64,000 bases of DNA. Source: Candidatus Makaraimicrobium thalassicum (GTDB lineage Bacteria; Omnitrophota; Gorgyraeia; Tantalellales; Tantalellaceae). The stretch is taken from positions 1 to 64,000 of the forward strand of contig QNCM01000003.1 of the NCBI GenBank assembly GCA_003644505.1, given 5' to 3'. Position numbers and translations under genes: made by a program. Shown piece by piece: positions 51,330-61,017 of this stretch. Position 1 is the stretch's first letter; every line of letters begins with the position of its first letter. Below the pieces are notes generated by a model. The model did not search any database, was not told the DNA's origin, and saw nothing but the letters and a program-made list of their open reading frames with translations.

Positions 51330-52813
51330 GTACGCAAAATGTAATTCGAACTGAAAACTGTTGTTATCCATTTTATCGCGGTTCAGTTGGTCAACCGACT
51401 GCCAATATCACATGGGCATCAACCAATTATATTGCCTCTAATTCGGCATGTCATCGTTTGTCCACTTGGTTTAAGGGACACTTGATTACTGTTCGTTATT
51501 ATTCAAATAGTTGGCGTTTAATTAGATATGATTCTATAAATAATACTTGGGAAAATTTGTCATATAGTTTTAGTTTGAGTAGTGCGCCCTATGCTATGCC
51601 AGGACTAATTAGTTTTAAAAATCGTGTTTATTTATTTTGGGATTATTATGGTCAAAATGGTAGTAGTACTACTTATAACCGTAATCATCAGTTACGTTTT
51701 GCATCTTGGACGGCATGGGGACTAAGCGATCAAGGTGGAAATGTTGTAGTTTCTAATTATACAACTCGTCAGTTCGAAAAAAGTTCAGATTATCAGGATT
51801 GTGAGCATATTACTGATCTGATTGTTTATAATAATATGATTTATGTTGCCACAGCATTTGGGATTTATTCTACTGCCCCACATCCAGATTACGATATATC
51901 ATCTACTTCAATGGGGTCGGTTGGAGCTATTTATTTACCTTCTTCGGGAGAACATTTACAACCATGCACTGATGAACAATGTTCTAAGTGTTTTTCAGTT
52001 TTTAATTCACCCTCAGGAGTATTCTTATACTGTTTATTTTCTGATGGACGTGTTGGTTGGGTTGGCTCAACTTTCAATCAAACGGCAGACTTAACATTAG
52101 TTAATTCAGCCATTGATGATGGAGTTGATTTATCTGGTGGAAAATATGATGTTTCAATTGGTTATGCTGGTTACCTCTGTCAATTAAATAATAAATTATA
52201 TGCTTTTTTGAACGCTAGTGGAACAGGGGGAACAGGGACTAGCGGAATTGTATTATTTGAATCATCAGATGGTATTAACTGGACCGAGAAAACTGATGAT
52301 ATAATTCCTTCTACCTGGAAAACGCAGAATGGACATATTCATGGTTGTATTGATGCTGCTGCCTCTGGTGAATGTCGCATTGTATTTGTAGCTGATACGG
52401 GTGGGTTCGATGAATATAAATTTACTGGTTCGGGAATGGAATTAATTTCAACCAATGGACCGTTAGATAGTACAACATGGTTTGCATATGATTTTTGGGA
52501 CAAAGACGCCCCCGATGTTGAAATGTCAGGGTGTCCAAGTATCGATTTAGAAAAGGCAGTTTTTAATTATAGATTATTTAGAGAGGTTCCTACCGAAAAT
52601 GTCGAGATAATTCCTGAATATTCAACCGATGGTGGGGCTACGTGGCAAGTTGCAACTCGTAAAACGGGAGTAGGCGACCCTACAACCGGGTTGTCTGCTG
52701 GTGACTTAAAAAATGCACCGCAAGGAAGTGGTTATGTTTTTGCATGGGATTGGGTAAATGATATTGGTTCAACACAGCACGTATTATTCCGGCTAAGAGC
52801 TAAAAACACATAA
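51326..52813 (+). CDS. Beta-propeller tail protein 5, 495 aa
   Basis: Propeller-type repeats (FKGHLITVRYYSNSWRLIRYD, FKNRVYLFWDYYG, YNNMIYVATAFGIY, LNNKLYAFLNASG) precede the C-terminal domain ENVEIIPEYSTDGGATWQVATRK...YVFAWDWVNDIGSTQ...FRLRAKN, shared with 43281-45509 and 45502-47271. It stands between the two DUF2341/LamG/PKD paralogues, so propeller plus DUF2341/LamG/PKD looks like a duplicated two-gene unit. Confidence 0.65.
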   Translation: MSTQNVIRTENCCYPFYRGSVGQPTANITWASTNYIASNSACHRLSTWFKGHLITVRYYSNSWRLIRYDSINNTWENLSYSFSLSSAPYAMPGLISFKNRVYLFWDYYGQNGSSTTYNRNHQLRFASWTAWGLSDQGGNVVVSNYTTRQFEKSSDYQDCEHITDLIVYNNMIYVATAFGIYSTAPHPDYDISSTSMGSVGAIYLPSSGEHLQPCTDEQCSKCFSVFNSPSGVFLYCLFSDGRVGWVGSTFNQTADLTLVNSAIDDGVDLSGGKYDVSIGYAGYLCQLNNKLYAFLNASGTGGTGTSGIVLFESSDGINWTEKTDDIIPSTWKTQNGHIHGCIDAAASGECRIVFVADTGGFDEYKFTGSGMELISTNGPLDSTTWFAYDFWDKDAPDVEMSGCPSIDLEKAVFNYRLFREVPTENVEIIPEYSTDGGATWQVATRKTGVGDPTTGLSAGDLKNAPQGSGYVFAWDWVNDIGSTQHVLFRLRAKNT

Positions 52814-55308
52814 TGCCCAGTGGTGTTCATTCTAATACTACAAATGTTTATTTTCAGATTCCCACGTTTGTCGGGGATTTTTCTTTAATTTATTTATATT
52901 TATCATCAGATAGCGCCGGAACATTCACACCATATTATTTATATCTTCATCCACCTGATACATCGACAGACAATTGGTGGGATTCGCGCTGGGCTTACAG
53001 ACGACATATAGCCAACGTTGTTCCCTCAGGAGGACCATATGAGTCAGGAATTCATTTTTTGCATATTGAACTTGACTTAGATTCGCTTGTCTCTGAAGAG
53101 AAATTACGTGCTGATTATCAAGATCTGCGCATTATTTTTACAAGTGGAAGCTATCATATTAATGTTCCATATTATATAGCCTCTGGTTGTTCCCCTCAAA
53201 AAATCTATTTTCCCGCGCAAAATTATATCCCTTCTGGAGTTTATTTAACTGATTATGATTGGAAATATTACGTTTATTATGGTAATCCTAGCGGAAATAT
53301 AGAGCAGTTACCTCCGCCTTATAAGAATTATAATTTCCCTCAAGCCCCTTATTCACCTACGATTACATGGGAGCAACCATTCGGACGACCAACTGAAAGC
53401 GGTTTTCGCGATAAATTTCTTTACAGGCTGAACGATGATCCCTCTATAGGTGATTATTCATCTTTTGAAGATTCGACAGGGTTTACTAGTGGTATTGCCA
53501 ATGTTGATGGGGCAATTAGTAAAGGACATCCAGGGCGTCTAGATCGTTGTGTTTATTTTAGTGGTATTTATAATGGTTCGTTGAGAATTGATTACACCAA
53601 TAATATAACGCATCCTAGCGGAAGTTTTGCTTTTGATTGTTGGTTAAAACCTGATTACGGTGGCACAAAGTATATTTTTACGCGATATCGTGATAATAAT
53701 TCTTCTTATTTGCTAAGATTGTATTGTTCTTATGATGATTTGTATGGATATTATTATTATAATTATTCGAGCTATTTGTATGTTAGGAAACTCAATGAGC
53801 TCAAAAAAGATGCCTGGACTCATATCAGATTTGCTTACCGGACTAATTTATCAGATGGTTCGAAATTTACTCTTTATATTAATGGTCAACCAGTAGTAAC
53901 GGGCACACAGGGAATCGCAACTGCGCTTTATGGCGATGAATTGGGGTTAACTTTGCTTGGTGGATTGAATAATAGTTCTTATATTTATAAAGGTTATATG
54001 GAACAAGCTCGCTTTTCCGTTTATCCTGAATTTGCCTCTGGGGTAATGGATTATGATGTTCCGCCCGATTGGGTTGATACAGAATATATTTTGCATGTCG
54101 GACCGGAGGTTACTTATTATGGCGAACTGCCATATTATAACAATTACTATGGTGGCGTTTGTTTGAGTGCTATGGGGCGTCCATGGGATAGTGGTTTGTT
54201 TGGTGGTTTGTATCTTGGAGAAAAAGAGTATGAAAGAGCTGATTTTGGTGGATACATAATCTCTCTTTCGACGCTAGAAACTTTATTTGGTGGTTTTACA
54301 TTCTCTTTTCGGGGAACAGAAGAGGGACGATTTGGTGGCGCTTATTGGTCGTGGGGAGATGAGCATTTATTCTTCTATGATGGTGGTGTTTATGTTGCCG
54401 GTGATATAAGCGATACTTTTTTGGGTGGGTATCTTAACGCGCTTGATACAATTTTGAGAACAACCGAATGTGGTGGTTATTTGCCGTCTGTAAGTGGGAT
54501 TTACAATATTAACTTTGGTGGTTTTACTGTTGCAACGTGGTATGATTATGACAATTCTATTGTTGAATGTTTAGATCGAACATTAATAAAGGCAAATTCC
54601 GATTTTGCATATCAGCAAGAATTTTATAGTGATGCTGAATTTAATTTCTACGCCATTAATAATAATGATTTTGATGCAACGCTTCTCGCTAATATCGTTA
54701 CAAACGACGAATTTGATTCACATATTGTGATCGATCGCATAAGGAAAAACCCATATATTAAAATAATTGATATAGTTGTTAGTGGTTTGCACGTTACCGT
54801 TACAGCTTCTGGATATGCTTTCGACGTTAATAATCAAGCAATTAGCAGTGGTATTCGGCGAGTTGATTTTGTATGGTCAGACGGCGATTCTGATTCATTT
54901 GTAACTACTGATAATATATGGCAGTTACAACATTATTATAGTAGTAGCGGAATTTATTGTCCAATTGTAATTGGATATGACAAATACGGGCGACGTGGTT
55001 CAGATTCTCAAAAAGTCAACTTGTTACCGTCTGGATATACTGATTATCCATATATTAATTTGTCTGGAATTCCACGTGAGGGCTTGGTCCCGCCCTCATT
55101 GTTAGTTGACTTTAGTGTTTCATTGTCTGGAATTAATTATCCTTATACATTATATTGGGATTTTGGGAATGGTGTTACACAATATAATAATTCGTTAAAT
55201 TTGGTCGCACAATATGTTTTGCCAGGTGATTATATTCCGTATGTAAGGATAGAGGATGCGCGAAAAATTCCGGTGATAGATACATTGAGAATAGGTTACA
55301 ATAAATAG
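52813..55308 (+). CDS. DUF2341/LamG/PKD tail protein B, 831 aa
   Basis: A 60-residue N-terminal extension is followed by the same domains as in the protein at 49089-51329: DUF2341-like (GIHFLHIELDLDSLVSEEKLRADYQDLRI), LamG (SGSFAFDCWLKPDYGGTKY, TLYINGQPVVTG, IYKGYMEQARFS), GGx repeats (SGLFGGLYLG, LFGGFTFSF, RFGGAYWSWG), the EFDSHIVIDRIRKNPYI segment and two PKD-like domains ending YTLYWDFGNGVTQYNNS, YVLPGDYIPYVR, DTLRIGYNK. The two proteins are products of a tandem duplication that has diverged most in the LamG part. Confidence 0.75.
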   Translation: MPSGVHSNTTNVYFQIPTFVGDFSLIYLYLSSDSAGTFTPYYLYLHPPDTSTDNWWDSRWAYRRHIANVVPSGGPYESGIHFLHIELDLDSLVSEEKLRADYQDLRIIFTSGSYHINVPYYIASGCSPQKIYFPAQNYIPSGVYLTDYDWKYYVYYGNPSGNIEQLPPPYKNYNFPQAPYSPTITWEQPFGRPTESGFRDKFLYRLNDDPSIGDYSSFEDSTGFTSGIANVDGAISKGHPGRLDRCVYFSGIYNGSLRIDYTNNITHPSGSFAFDCWLKPDYGGTKYIFTRYRDNNSSYLLRLYCSYDDLYGYYYYNYSSYLYVRKLNELKKDAWTHIRFAYRTNLSDGSKFTLYINGQPVVTGTQGIATALYGDELGLTLLGGLNNSSYIYKGYMEQARFSVYPEFASGVMDYDVPPDWVDTEYILHVGPEVTYYGELPYYNNYYGGVCLSAMGRPWDSGLFGGLYLGEKEYERADFGGYIISLSTLETLFGGFTFSFRGTEEGRFGGAYWSWGDEHLFFYDGGVYVAGDISDTFLGGYLNALDTILRTTECGGYLPSVSGIYNINFGGFTVATWYDYDNSIVECLDRTLIKANSDFAYQQEFYSDAEFNFYAINNNDFDATLLANIVTNDEFDSHIVIDRIRKNPYIKIIDIVVSGLHVTVTASGYAFDVNNQAISSGIRRVDFVWSDGDSDSFVTTDNIWQLQHYYSSSGIYCPIVIGYDKYGRRGSDSQKVNLLPSGYTDYPYINLSGIPREGLVPPSLLVDFSVSLSGINYPYTLYWDFGNGVTQYNNSLNLVAQYVLPGDYIPYVRIEDARKIPVIDTLRIGYNK

Positions 55309-55316
55309 GGGGCATC

Positions 55317-58300
55317 ATGATCGATAGTCCATATATTTATGTTTCAGGTATCGGCGAGCCGTTATATTTTAATGATAGTAGCAAAGTCGATGTTAATCTT
55401 GGACTTCCTGACAGTTTTGGACAAGTGTGGATTGCTAGCATTAATGCTAATTTTGGTTTTAATAGTACTCCCCATAGCCTGGAATTAGAACTTGTTGCAC
55501 CCGATAAGATTCCTGTAAAAATTGATTCGATTAATCAGCCGTGCGCTATTAAAGTTGGTGCGATGTATTTTAAAGGGTATGTAACTCACGTTGATACAGA
55601 TATTTCTGCAAATGGATATGTTACCCGCGTTCGCTGTGAAGATGGGCGGAAAATTGATTTAAATAAATATCTGATTCATACCGAACCATTATTAAAAAGC
55701 AATTTAGAAAATGTTATTGTTGTTCCGAAAGAGCTTAATACTGGCGGAGATCTTTATACAGTTAATTCCCCCTTGTGGTTAATGGCTAATTATGGTGCTA
55801 CTTATGGTGAAATTTATACAGCGGTAATGAATTGGGGCATTGTTAAGCTCCCCAGTCCCGGGATTATTATCAATAAATTGGGCAACTTGGAGGCTTATCG
55901 ATGGAGTTTTAATTTAACCCCTTTGTTTGATGCTTTGTTGCAAATTTTTGATGATTGCGGATTTGATGTTTATTATTATGATGGCGAAATTAAACTGGTT
56001 GACCGTAGTAAACCCATTAGTATTGATAAAACATTCTTCCAGGATAAATATAAGATTAATTGGCGTCAAGGGTATGATTATACCGATCGTCCTGGAAAAT
56101 ATATAGTTCTTGGAGCTAAAAAAGAGGGTAGTGTAGGAACTATTCCCTTTTGTCAATATCATAATCTGGTCGATTTAGGAGCGGCTCGTCTATTACCCGC
56201 CTGGAATGATATCCAAATTGTTTATCATGATCATAACGGTAAATTACAGAAATACTATCCGACCGATGATGAATTAAAAATGGCGCTTAAGTCTATCGAG
56301 CATTGGGTTTACTATAAACGACAGGAATTATTATCTAAAGGTGATGATTTGCCGCGCGGTTGGATGGAATCGCGATTGGACCCTGATGCTTATGGTTTAA
56401 CGGGGAGCACTTTGGATGCTGCTATTTCATTTGGTGGTGGAAGAGACGATGTTTATCGCGTAATACATAATCGCCGCGCCGAGGCATGTAATTGGTTGTG
56501 TGCATGGTATGAGGCGGTTGCTCGTCACGCGCGTACTTATTATGGGAAATTGTACTATTGTCAACCCTCGGAGGAATTTTTACGCAATTGTTCAATTATA
56601 GACGCGGCGTGGGTACATGATAATGTTGATAATATTCAAATCGATGATGTCTTATCGCCATTTTATGAAGATGGGCGCATTTCTGCCTTTGTTAAGATTC
56701 CGCGTTCACAAGTAAAGGGATTTGGCGTCGATGGAACGTCTACGCCAGCTTCTTATGTAGAATGGAATGAAGATAATGATTTTATTTATTTGCCAGTAGA
56801 TGTGATGTTATATTCTCCCACTAATAATCGTTCTGTTTTTCCTGGAATTGAGGATACGCGCATTTTTGTTTCATTGCCCGAAATTGTTGTGTCTGGTGTG
56901 GAATTGCATCCTATGTTGGCTAATTTACAAACTTTACAAGCTTTTAGCTATAATAATAATCAGTATTTAGCAAGTAGTGGTAGCATTGAAGATAGATATC
57001 AGCTTTATTTAACTGCTAAAGATATGAATGATCCGCGCATTACTATTATTCCGCTTGGTTTTATTGATCAGTTTCTAATTCCAGTTCAATATAATATTCG
57101 TTATGGCGATGATGGGAGTACTATTAGAGGTAGTGGTTTGTATAATTACCGCGGTGAAATAGATGATAAATATGCTCCATGGACGAGACAAAATCCAATT
57201 TCACCCATTGATGATATGACTCAAAAAGCCGAACAGATTACAGCCAGCGATTATCGAGACGAGTTCTTAGAAGTTACTGTCGCCGAATTACCCGAAATTA
57301 ATTTTTTTGCCAATTTTAGTAACGAAAACAGCGAACCGGTTTATCCATTTACGTCTATTAATGTTTCAGTAGGGGCGGCTGGGCTTACTACACGTTATTC
57401 GGCAAAGTCGCAGATTTATGAAATACTCAGGTTGAATAAGATAGAATTTAGTCGTTGGAAATCGCGGTTAGATCGTATACAACATTTTGCCAATTTGTCA
57501 AAATTATTGACAGATTTACAGGCGAATCTTGAACTTGCAGCTACGAATCTATCAAAATTAAGAAAACCACCGTTTAGACGTGTATTTTTGTCAATTGAAT
57601 CATCTCGTCCACGAGAGGAAGAAGAACGTCCGGAAATTGAACAGCGCAATTTTGTGCGTATGGTAACAATAACTGACATAGCTTATGCTTATGTTGCTGA
57701 TCCGAATGGCGGCGGAAATAACGTTAGAATGGAATTTTACCGTGGCGTTGATGATCAGGGAAATGAGTGGCCCGCGCCATGGCATTATGTGGAGGGTTAT
57801 CAATCAATGGGGGTTGCGGCGGGTGAACAACGTGATCCACGGACTTTATTAATTGGATTTAATGAAGAAACTACAAGAATTCGTATGCGCTATCACGGGT
57901 ATGCAATGTGCGTAGACGGGTACTTAAGAAGAGGTATGCCCGCCATGTTTCATCACGAAGATATAAATGGTACGACATTTGATTATTTTACCGGTGGTGT
58001 CCGCTTGGAAGAGGCAAAAGTTGTGCGTTTATTAACTGCGCCTCAGAAAAATGCTAATGGTTATTATTATGCAGATGTTGAAACAATTTCACATATTGGT
58101 GCTGAACCTTTTAGGTTTTATAAAGTTCCGTTTGTTAATAATGATTTTGTATATTTGCAGAGTTATAAAGCTGGCGATTTAGTACAAGTTGTACATAATA
58201 CTATGACTACCAGCAATTCAGCTAGTACGGCTGCGGATGGCGGGTCGCCTTTGACAATTGACCGTGGGACATTAAGACCGGACAGCGAACATTTGCGCAG

Positions 58301-58622
58301 CGATGGTGAACCCGTTGGTGATTTGTTTATTAATAATCCCCCCACCGTTAATGCGGTTGCTGTTGTAGTTATTAATCCGCCTAATCCTGTTACTGGACGT
58401 GGCGGTTTGGTAGCTGCTGTTGGAGATGAAACTGTACAATTCGGAAAAATAACTGGCAGTGCACAAGAGGAAGAACTATACTTTGTGGGTTGCCCGCCAA
58501 ATTTGATTTATGAGGGTGACTATGGGATTCTTGTACCCGGATTGTCAAGTTCAGAAAGCAGTACACGTCGTTGGTTTGTTATTATACAGAAACCAGTGTT
58601 TACTCCATATGGAGAGATGTAA
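55317..58622 (+). CDS. Tail hub/tip protein (gp27/Tal-like), 1101 aa
   Basis: The N-terminal 300 residues look like a phage tail hub: SLELELVAPDKIPVKI, INQPCAIKVGAMYFKGYVTHVDTD, RVRCEDGRKIDLNKYL, FDALLQIFDDCGFDVYYYDGEIKLVDRS. This is the gp27-type barrel pattern in which a coordinate and measurement phrase is followed by a reduced-integration helix. The rest is long and beta-rich with a helical stretch (about 690-760). GGGGG precedes ATG 55317. It would close the tail tube and carry the fibres. Confidence 0.65.
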   Translation: MIDSPYIYVSGIGEPLYFNDSSKVDVNLGLPDSFGQVWIASINANFGFNSTPHSLELELVAPDKIPVKIDSINQPCAIKVGAMYFKGYVTHVDTDISANGYVTRVRCEDGRKIDLNKYLIHTEPLLKSNLENVIVVPKELNTGGDLYTVNSPLWLMANYGATYGEIYTAVMNWGIVKLPSPGIIINKLGNLEAYRWSFNLTPLFDALLQIFDDCGFDVYYYDGEIKLVDRSKPISIDKTFFQDKYKINWRQGYDYTDRPGKYIVLGAKKEGSVGTIPFCQYHNLVDLGAARLLPAWNDIQIVYHDHNGKLQKYYPTDDELKMALKSIEHWVYYKRQELLSKGDDLPRGWMESRLDPDAYGLTGSTLDAAISFGGGRDDVYRVIHNRRAEACNWLCAWYEAVARHARTYYGKLYYCQPSEEFLRNCSIIDAAWVHDNVDNIQIDDVLSPFYEDGRISAFVKIPRSQVKGFGVDGTSTPASYVEWNEDNDFIYLPVDVMLYSPTNNRSVFPGIEDTRIFVSLPEIVVSGVELHPMLANLQTLQAFSYNNNQYLASSGSIEDRYQLYLTAKDMNDPRITIIPLGFIDQFLIPVQYNIRYGDDGSTIRGSGLYNYRGEIDDKYAPWTRQNPISPIDDMTQKAEQITASDYRDEFLEVTVAELPEINFFANFSNENSEPVYPFTSINVSVGAAGLTTRYSAKSQIYEILRLNKIEFSRWKSRLDRIQHFANLSKLLTDLQANLELAATNLSKLRKPPFRRVFLSIESSRPREEEERPEIEQRNFVRMVTITDIAYAYVADPNGGGNNVRMEFYRGVDDQGNEWPAPWHYVEGYQSMGVAAGEQRDPRTLLIGFNEETTRIRMRYHGYAMCVDGYLRRGMPAMFHHEDINGTTFDYFTGGVRLEEAKVVRLLTAPQKNANGYYYADVETISHIGAEPFRFYKVPFVNNDFVYLQSYKAGDLVQVVHNTMTTSNSASTAADGGSPLTIDRGTLRPDSEHLRSDGEPVGDLFINNPPTVNAVAVVVINPPNPVTGRGGLVAAVGDETVQFGKITGSAQEEELYFVGCPPNLIYEGDYGILVPGLSSSESSTRRWFVIIQKPVFTPYGEM

Positions 58623-58624
58623 AA

Positions 58625-60310
58625 ATGCCACCATATCGTGCGTTTGATTATTCACCACCTCAGCCATTTTTATTGCCTGCGCGATTGAATATATCAACCG
58701 GCTGGTATTTCCAGGAAAAAGATTACCTTTATTTGCCAATTGATGGTAGATATTTAGAGGAAATAATGTGGTATATTAATCAATATCGCAAACTTTGGTT
58801 AAAGAAAAGTGAACGGCAGTTTAATTTATATGACGATCGCGGTATTATAAAAGGAAAATTCTATCCAACGAAAGGATATTCCTATCTTAATGGACAAATT
58901 CCTATTGGTGCTTTTCCATATTATGTAGAGGAAATTAAACAGGCAATCGAAGAAATAATCGTTCCTCCAGATTCATTAAGAGCGCACTTTGGGCGTTGTT
59001 TTAATGCACCATACTATGGAAAATGGCGTATTGTTTCACCTGGCTTATATAATAAATATCCAGATTCATGCAAAATACCTAAATTAGATGGTATTCCTTT
59101 CTATAATTTCCCCGAGAATATTAGTGGTGAAGCTTTGTTCAAAACGTTTAATAAATTTAATTATTATATTCCGTCTCCATCACATCCTGCGCGGCAGATT
59201 TTGGTTGATGCTTTTGCAACCGCTAAGAAAAAATTACAAGAATTGCCATTGTTTGAACGTATGCGCGCCGGACAGTGGGCGCTCTCTTTTGATGAGTTGG
59301 TCGCTTTAATGGGGCTTTGTTTTTATAGCAAATCTCCAGATAGTCGATATTTACCTGGAAAAGACGCTGATGGTAATTATATTATTACAGATCATAAACG
59401 TATTTTGTGGTTTATAATATCTTTTGTCATTCAAATGTTGCGTTTTCAGCCACCAATAGTTGAAAATTTTATGCCCCATTATCCCGAACTGGATGGACGC
59501 CCATATGTTTCACGAACGTGGACAAATTATGGTTTTGCTGGTTTGCCACAAGTATGTTCGCAGACTTATTTTACGTCTCCTATTAGAAAAGCATTTTTCT
59601 TTGAAAGATCTGGGAAATGGGGGGTAATGAATCATGTTATTTCTCATAGTAATGGTGGAGTAACTTTAATCATACCAGATGATTATTATGGAAAGCGTTG
59701 CTATATTAAAGGAAAGCATTGGGGCTGTAGTCCATCAGTAACACACAGTGCTAAAAGTAAAATATTTTACGGTTATCCCAAACTTAATGTAGATATTTAT
59801 AAGTTAGCAATGATTGATGTGCCCCAGGTGCCCGATGCTTATTTTTACTATCATAAATTTAGTGAATTAATTGTAGATGGCGGTGGTACTGCGGGGGGAG
59901 ACCCAACTAGCCAATCGCGGACTTGTGGATTCTATGGGTATGTAACACGTCATTCATATGGATCAATTGGTGACCATCCTTACTGGGGAATGTCATCTGC
60001 CACCTGCGGTTACCCCATATTAAGCTTTAATTCTTTGCCTTTTAGGGGCTATTTATGGGACGCTATGCTACATAAAGAGAGTTTTGGCTTAAATGTTTTA
60101 ACTAATATTACATTGGGCGTTGTAACTAGAAAATCATGTCAAACCATTTTTCCGCCTTATGCTTGCAGCAGGGGGAATCTATTAGAGAAATATAATTATC
60201 TTAGAGAGCAATTTTTCCTTAACTGTCAAGACTGTTTTCCGGTAGCTACTATTAATTATGTGGCAATTTTAGACGACAATATTCACCGCCCGGAAGAATT
60301 TTATGATTAA
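58625..60310 (+). CDS. Virion-associated protein of unknown function, 561 aa
   Basis: GGAGA followed by ATG 58625, two bases after the hub stop. The protein is rich in Tyr, Pro and Phe (PPYRAFDYSPPQPFLLPARLNI; YYVEEIKQAIEEIIVPPDSLRAHFGRCF). No domain is recognised. It is the last large gene of the tail operon, where receptor-binding or tip proteins often stand. It contains no PSG turns of the neighbour type. Confidence 0.5.
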   Translation: MPPYRAFDYSPPQPFLLPARLNISTGWYFQEKDYLYLPIDGRYLEEIMWYINQYRKLWLKKSERQFNLYDDRGIIKGKFYPTKGYSYLNGQIPIGAFPYYVEEIKQAIEEIIVPPDSLRAHFGRCFNAPYYGKWRIVSPGLYNKYPDSCKIPKLDGIPFYNFPENISGEALFKTFNKFNYYIPSPSHPARQILVDAFATAKKKLQELPLFERMRAGQWALSFDELVALMGLCFYSKSPDSRYLPGKDADGNYIITDHKRILWFIISFVIQMLRFQPPIVENFMPHYPELDGRPYVSRTWTNYGFAGLPQVCSQTYFTSPIRKAFFFERSGKWGVMNHVISHSNGGVTLIIPDDYYGKRCYIKGKHWGCSPSVTHSAKSKIFYGYPKLNVDIYKLAMIDVPQVPDAYFYYHKFSELIVDGGGTAGGDPTSQSRTCGFYGYVTRHSYGSIGDHPYWGMSSATCGYPILSFNSLPFRGYLWDAMLHKESFGLNVLTNITLGVVTRKSCQTIFPPYACSRGNLLEKYNYLREQFFLNCQDCFPVATINYVAILDDNIHRPEEFYD

Positions 60311-60313
60311 AAA

Positions 60314-60326
60314 ACGTATTAAATAA
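60314..60326 (+). promoter_or_regulatory. Late-promoter-like motif ACGTATTAAATAA
   Basis: It fills most of the 27-bp gap before ATG 60338 and touches the ribosome binding site (AAAGGAGG, 60325-60332). If it is a -10 element, transcription would begin inside that site and give an almost leaderless mRNA, so the function here is less sure. Confidence 0.45.
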
Positions 60327-60337
60327 AGGAGGAAAAA

Positions 60338-60976
60338 ATGGCTACGTCTGGTGTTATAACTTTTCATGCCTGTCATAATTCTGGGCTAATGATCAGCCAT
60401 TTGGGCGAAGGTCAATATGACCATATGGGATTTTTCGGTCCAAATGGCGTTAATGACGCTATTATTGTTGGGCATTTTAATGATTCTACGTGGATAGTAG
60501 ACGCTTCAGGGCATAGAGATCCAAACGTATGGGGCGCGCTTGTTAATAATAAATATATCGATCAATCAGGGGTAGCTACATCTGGCTGGGGACGAAAAGA
60601 CATTAGCGACTATCAAGATGAGCTCCATACGTCCTCGGGAACCCTATTGATTTGGTTCCGCGCCTCGGGTGATTTGCAGGTTAGTACTTATAATGCCAAA
60701 TTGTTTGTATTTCAAAAATATGGTAGTTTTTATGATAATCCAACAGATGTAACGGTTTATGGATTTGAAATTAATCCATCCGGACTGGGCAATATTACTG
60801 AATGGTCGTTAATGAATACAATTTATAATGGTATCAATTTTGTCGATCATTCGCCCTCTACTGGTTATCAAGCCAACCAAAACGAGCATAAATGGTGGTG
60901 CGCCATTAGTTGTAAAGCCAATGCGGTTGGTTGGATAGACGATTTTACGTTCTGTTTCCGGTTTCAATACGCATGA
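60338..60976 (+). CDS. Small beta virion protein, family member 4, 212 aa
   Basis: AAAGGAGG precedes ATG 60338. The protein is beta-rich with VIVGHFNDSTWIVDASGHRDPNVWG, TSSGTLLIWFRASGDL and the ending WIDDFTFCFRFQYA, similar in type to the ends of the proteins at 42721, 47271 and 47966. A separate late-promoter-like motif and a terminator on either side make it a monocistronic unit, which suggests a large demand for the protein, for example an outer fibre or head spike. Confidence 0.58.
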   Translation: MATSGVITFHACHNSGLMISHLGEGQYDHMGFFGPNGVNDAIIVGHFNDSTWIVDASGHRDPNVWGALVNNKYIDQSGVATSGWGRKDISDYQDELHTSSGTLLIWFRASGDLQVSTYNAKLFVFQKYGSFYDNPTDVTVYGFEINPSGLGNITEWSLMNTIYNGINFVDHSPSTGYQANQNEHKWWCAISCKANAVGWIDDFTFCFRFQYA

Positions 60977-60993
60977 TGCTGATGAGAATAATG

Positions 60994-61017
60994 AGCCCGC
61001 TTCGGCAGGCTTTTTTT
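60994..61017 (+). terminator. Rho-independent terminator at the end of the virion genes
   Basis: AGCCCGC-ttcg-GCAGGCT (60994-61011, one C/A mismatch, UUCG tetraloop) is followed by seven T. It separates the rightward virion genes from the leftward cassette. Confidence 0.9.
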
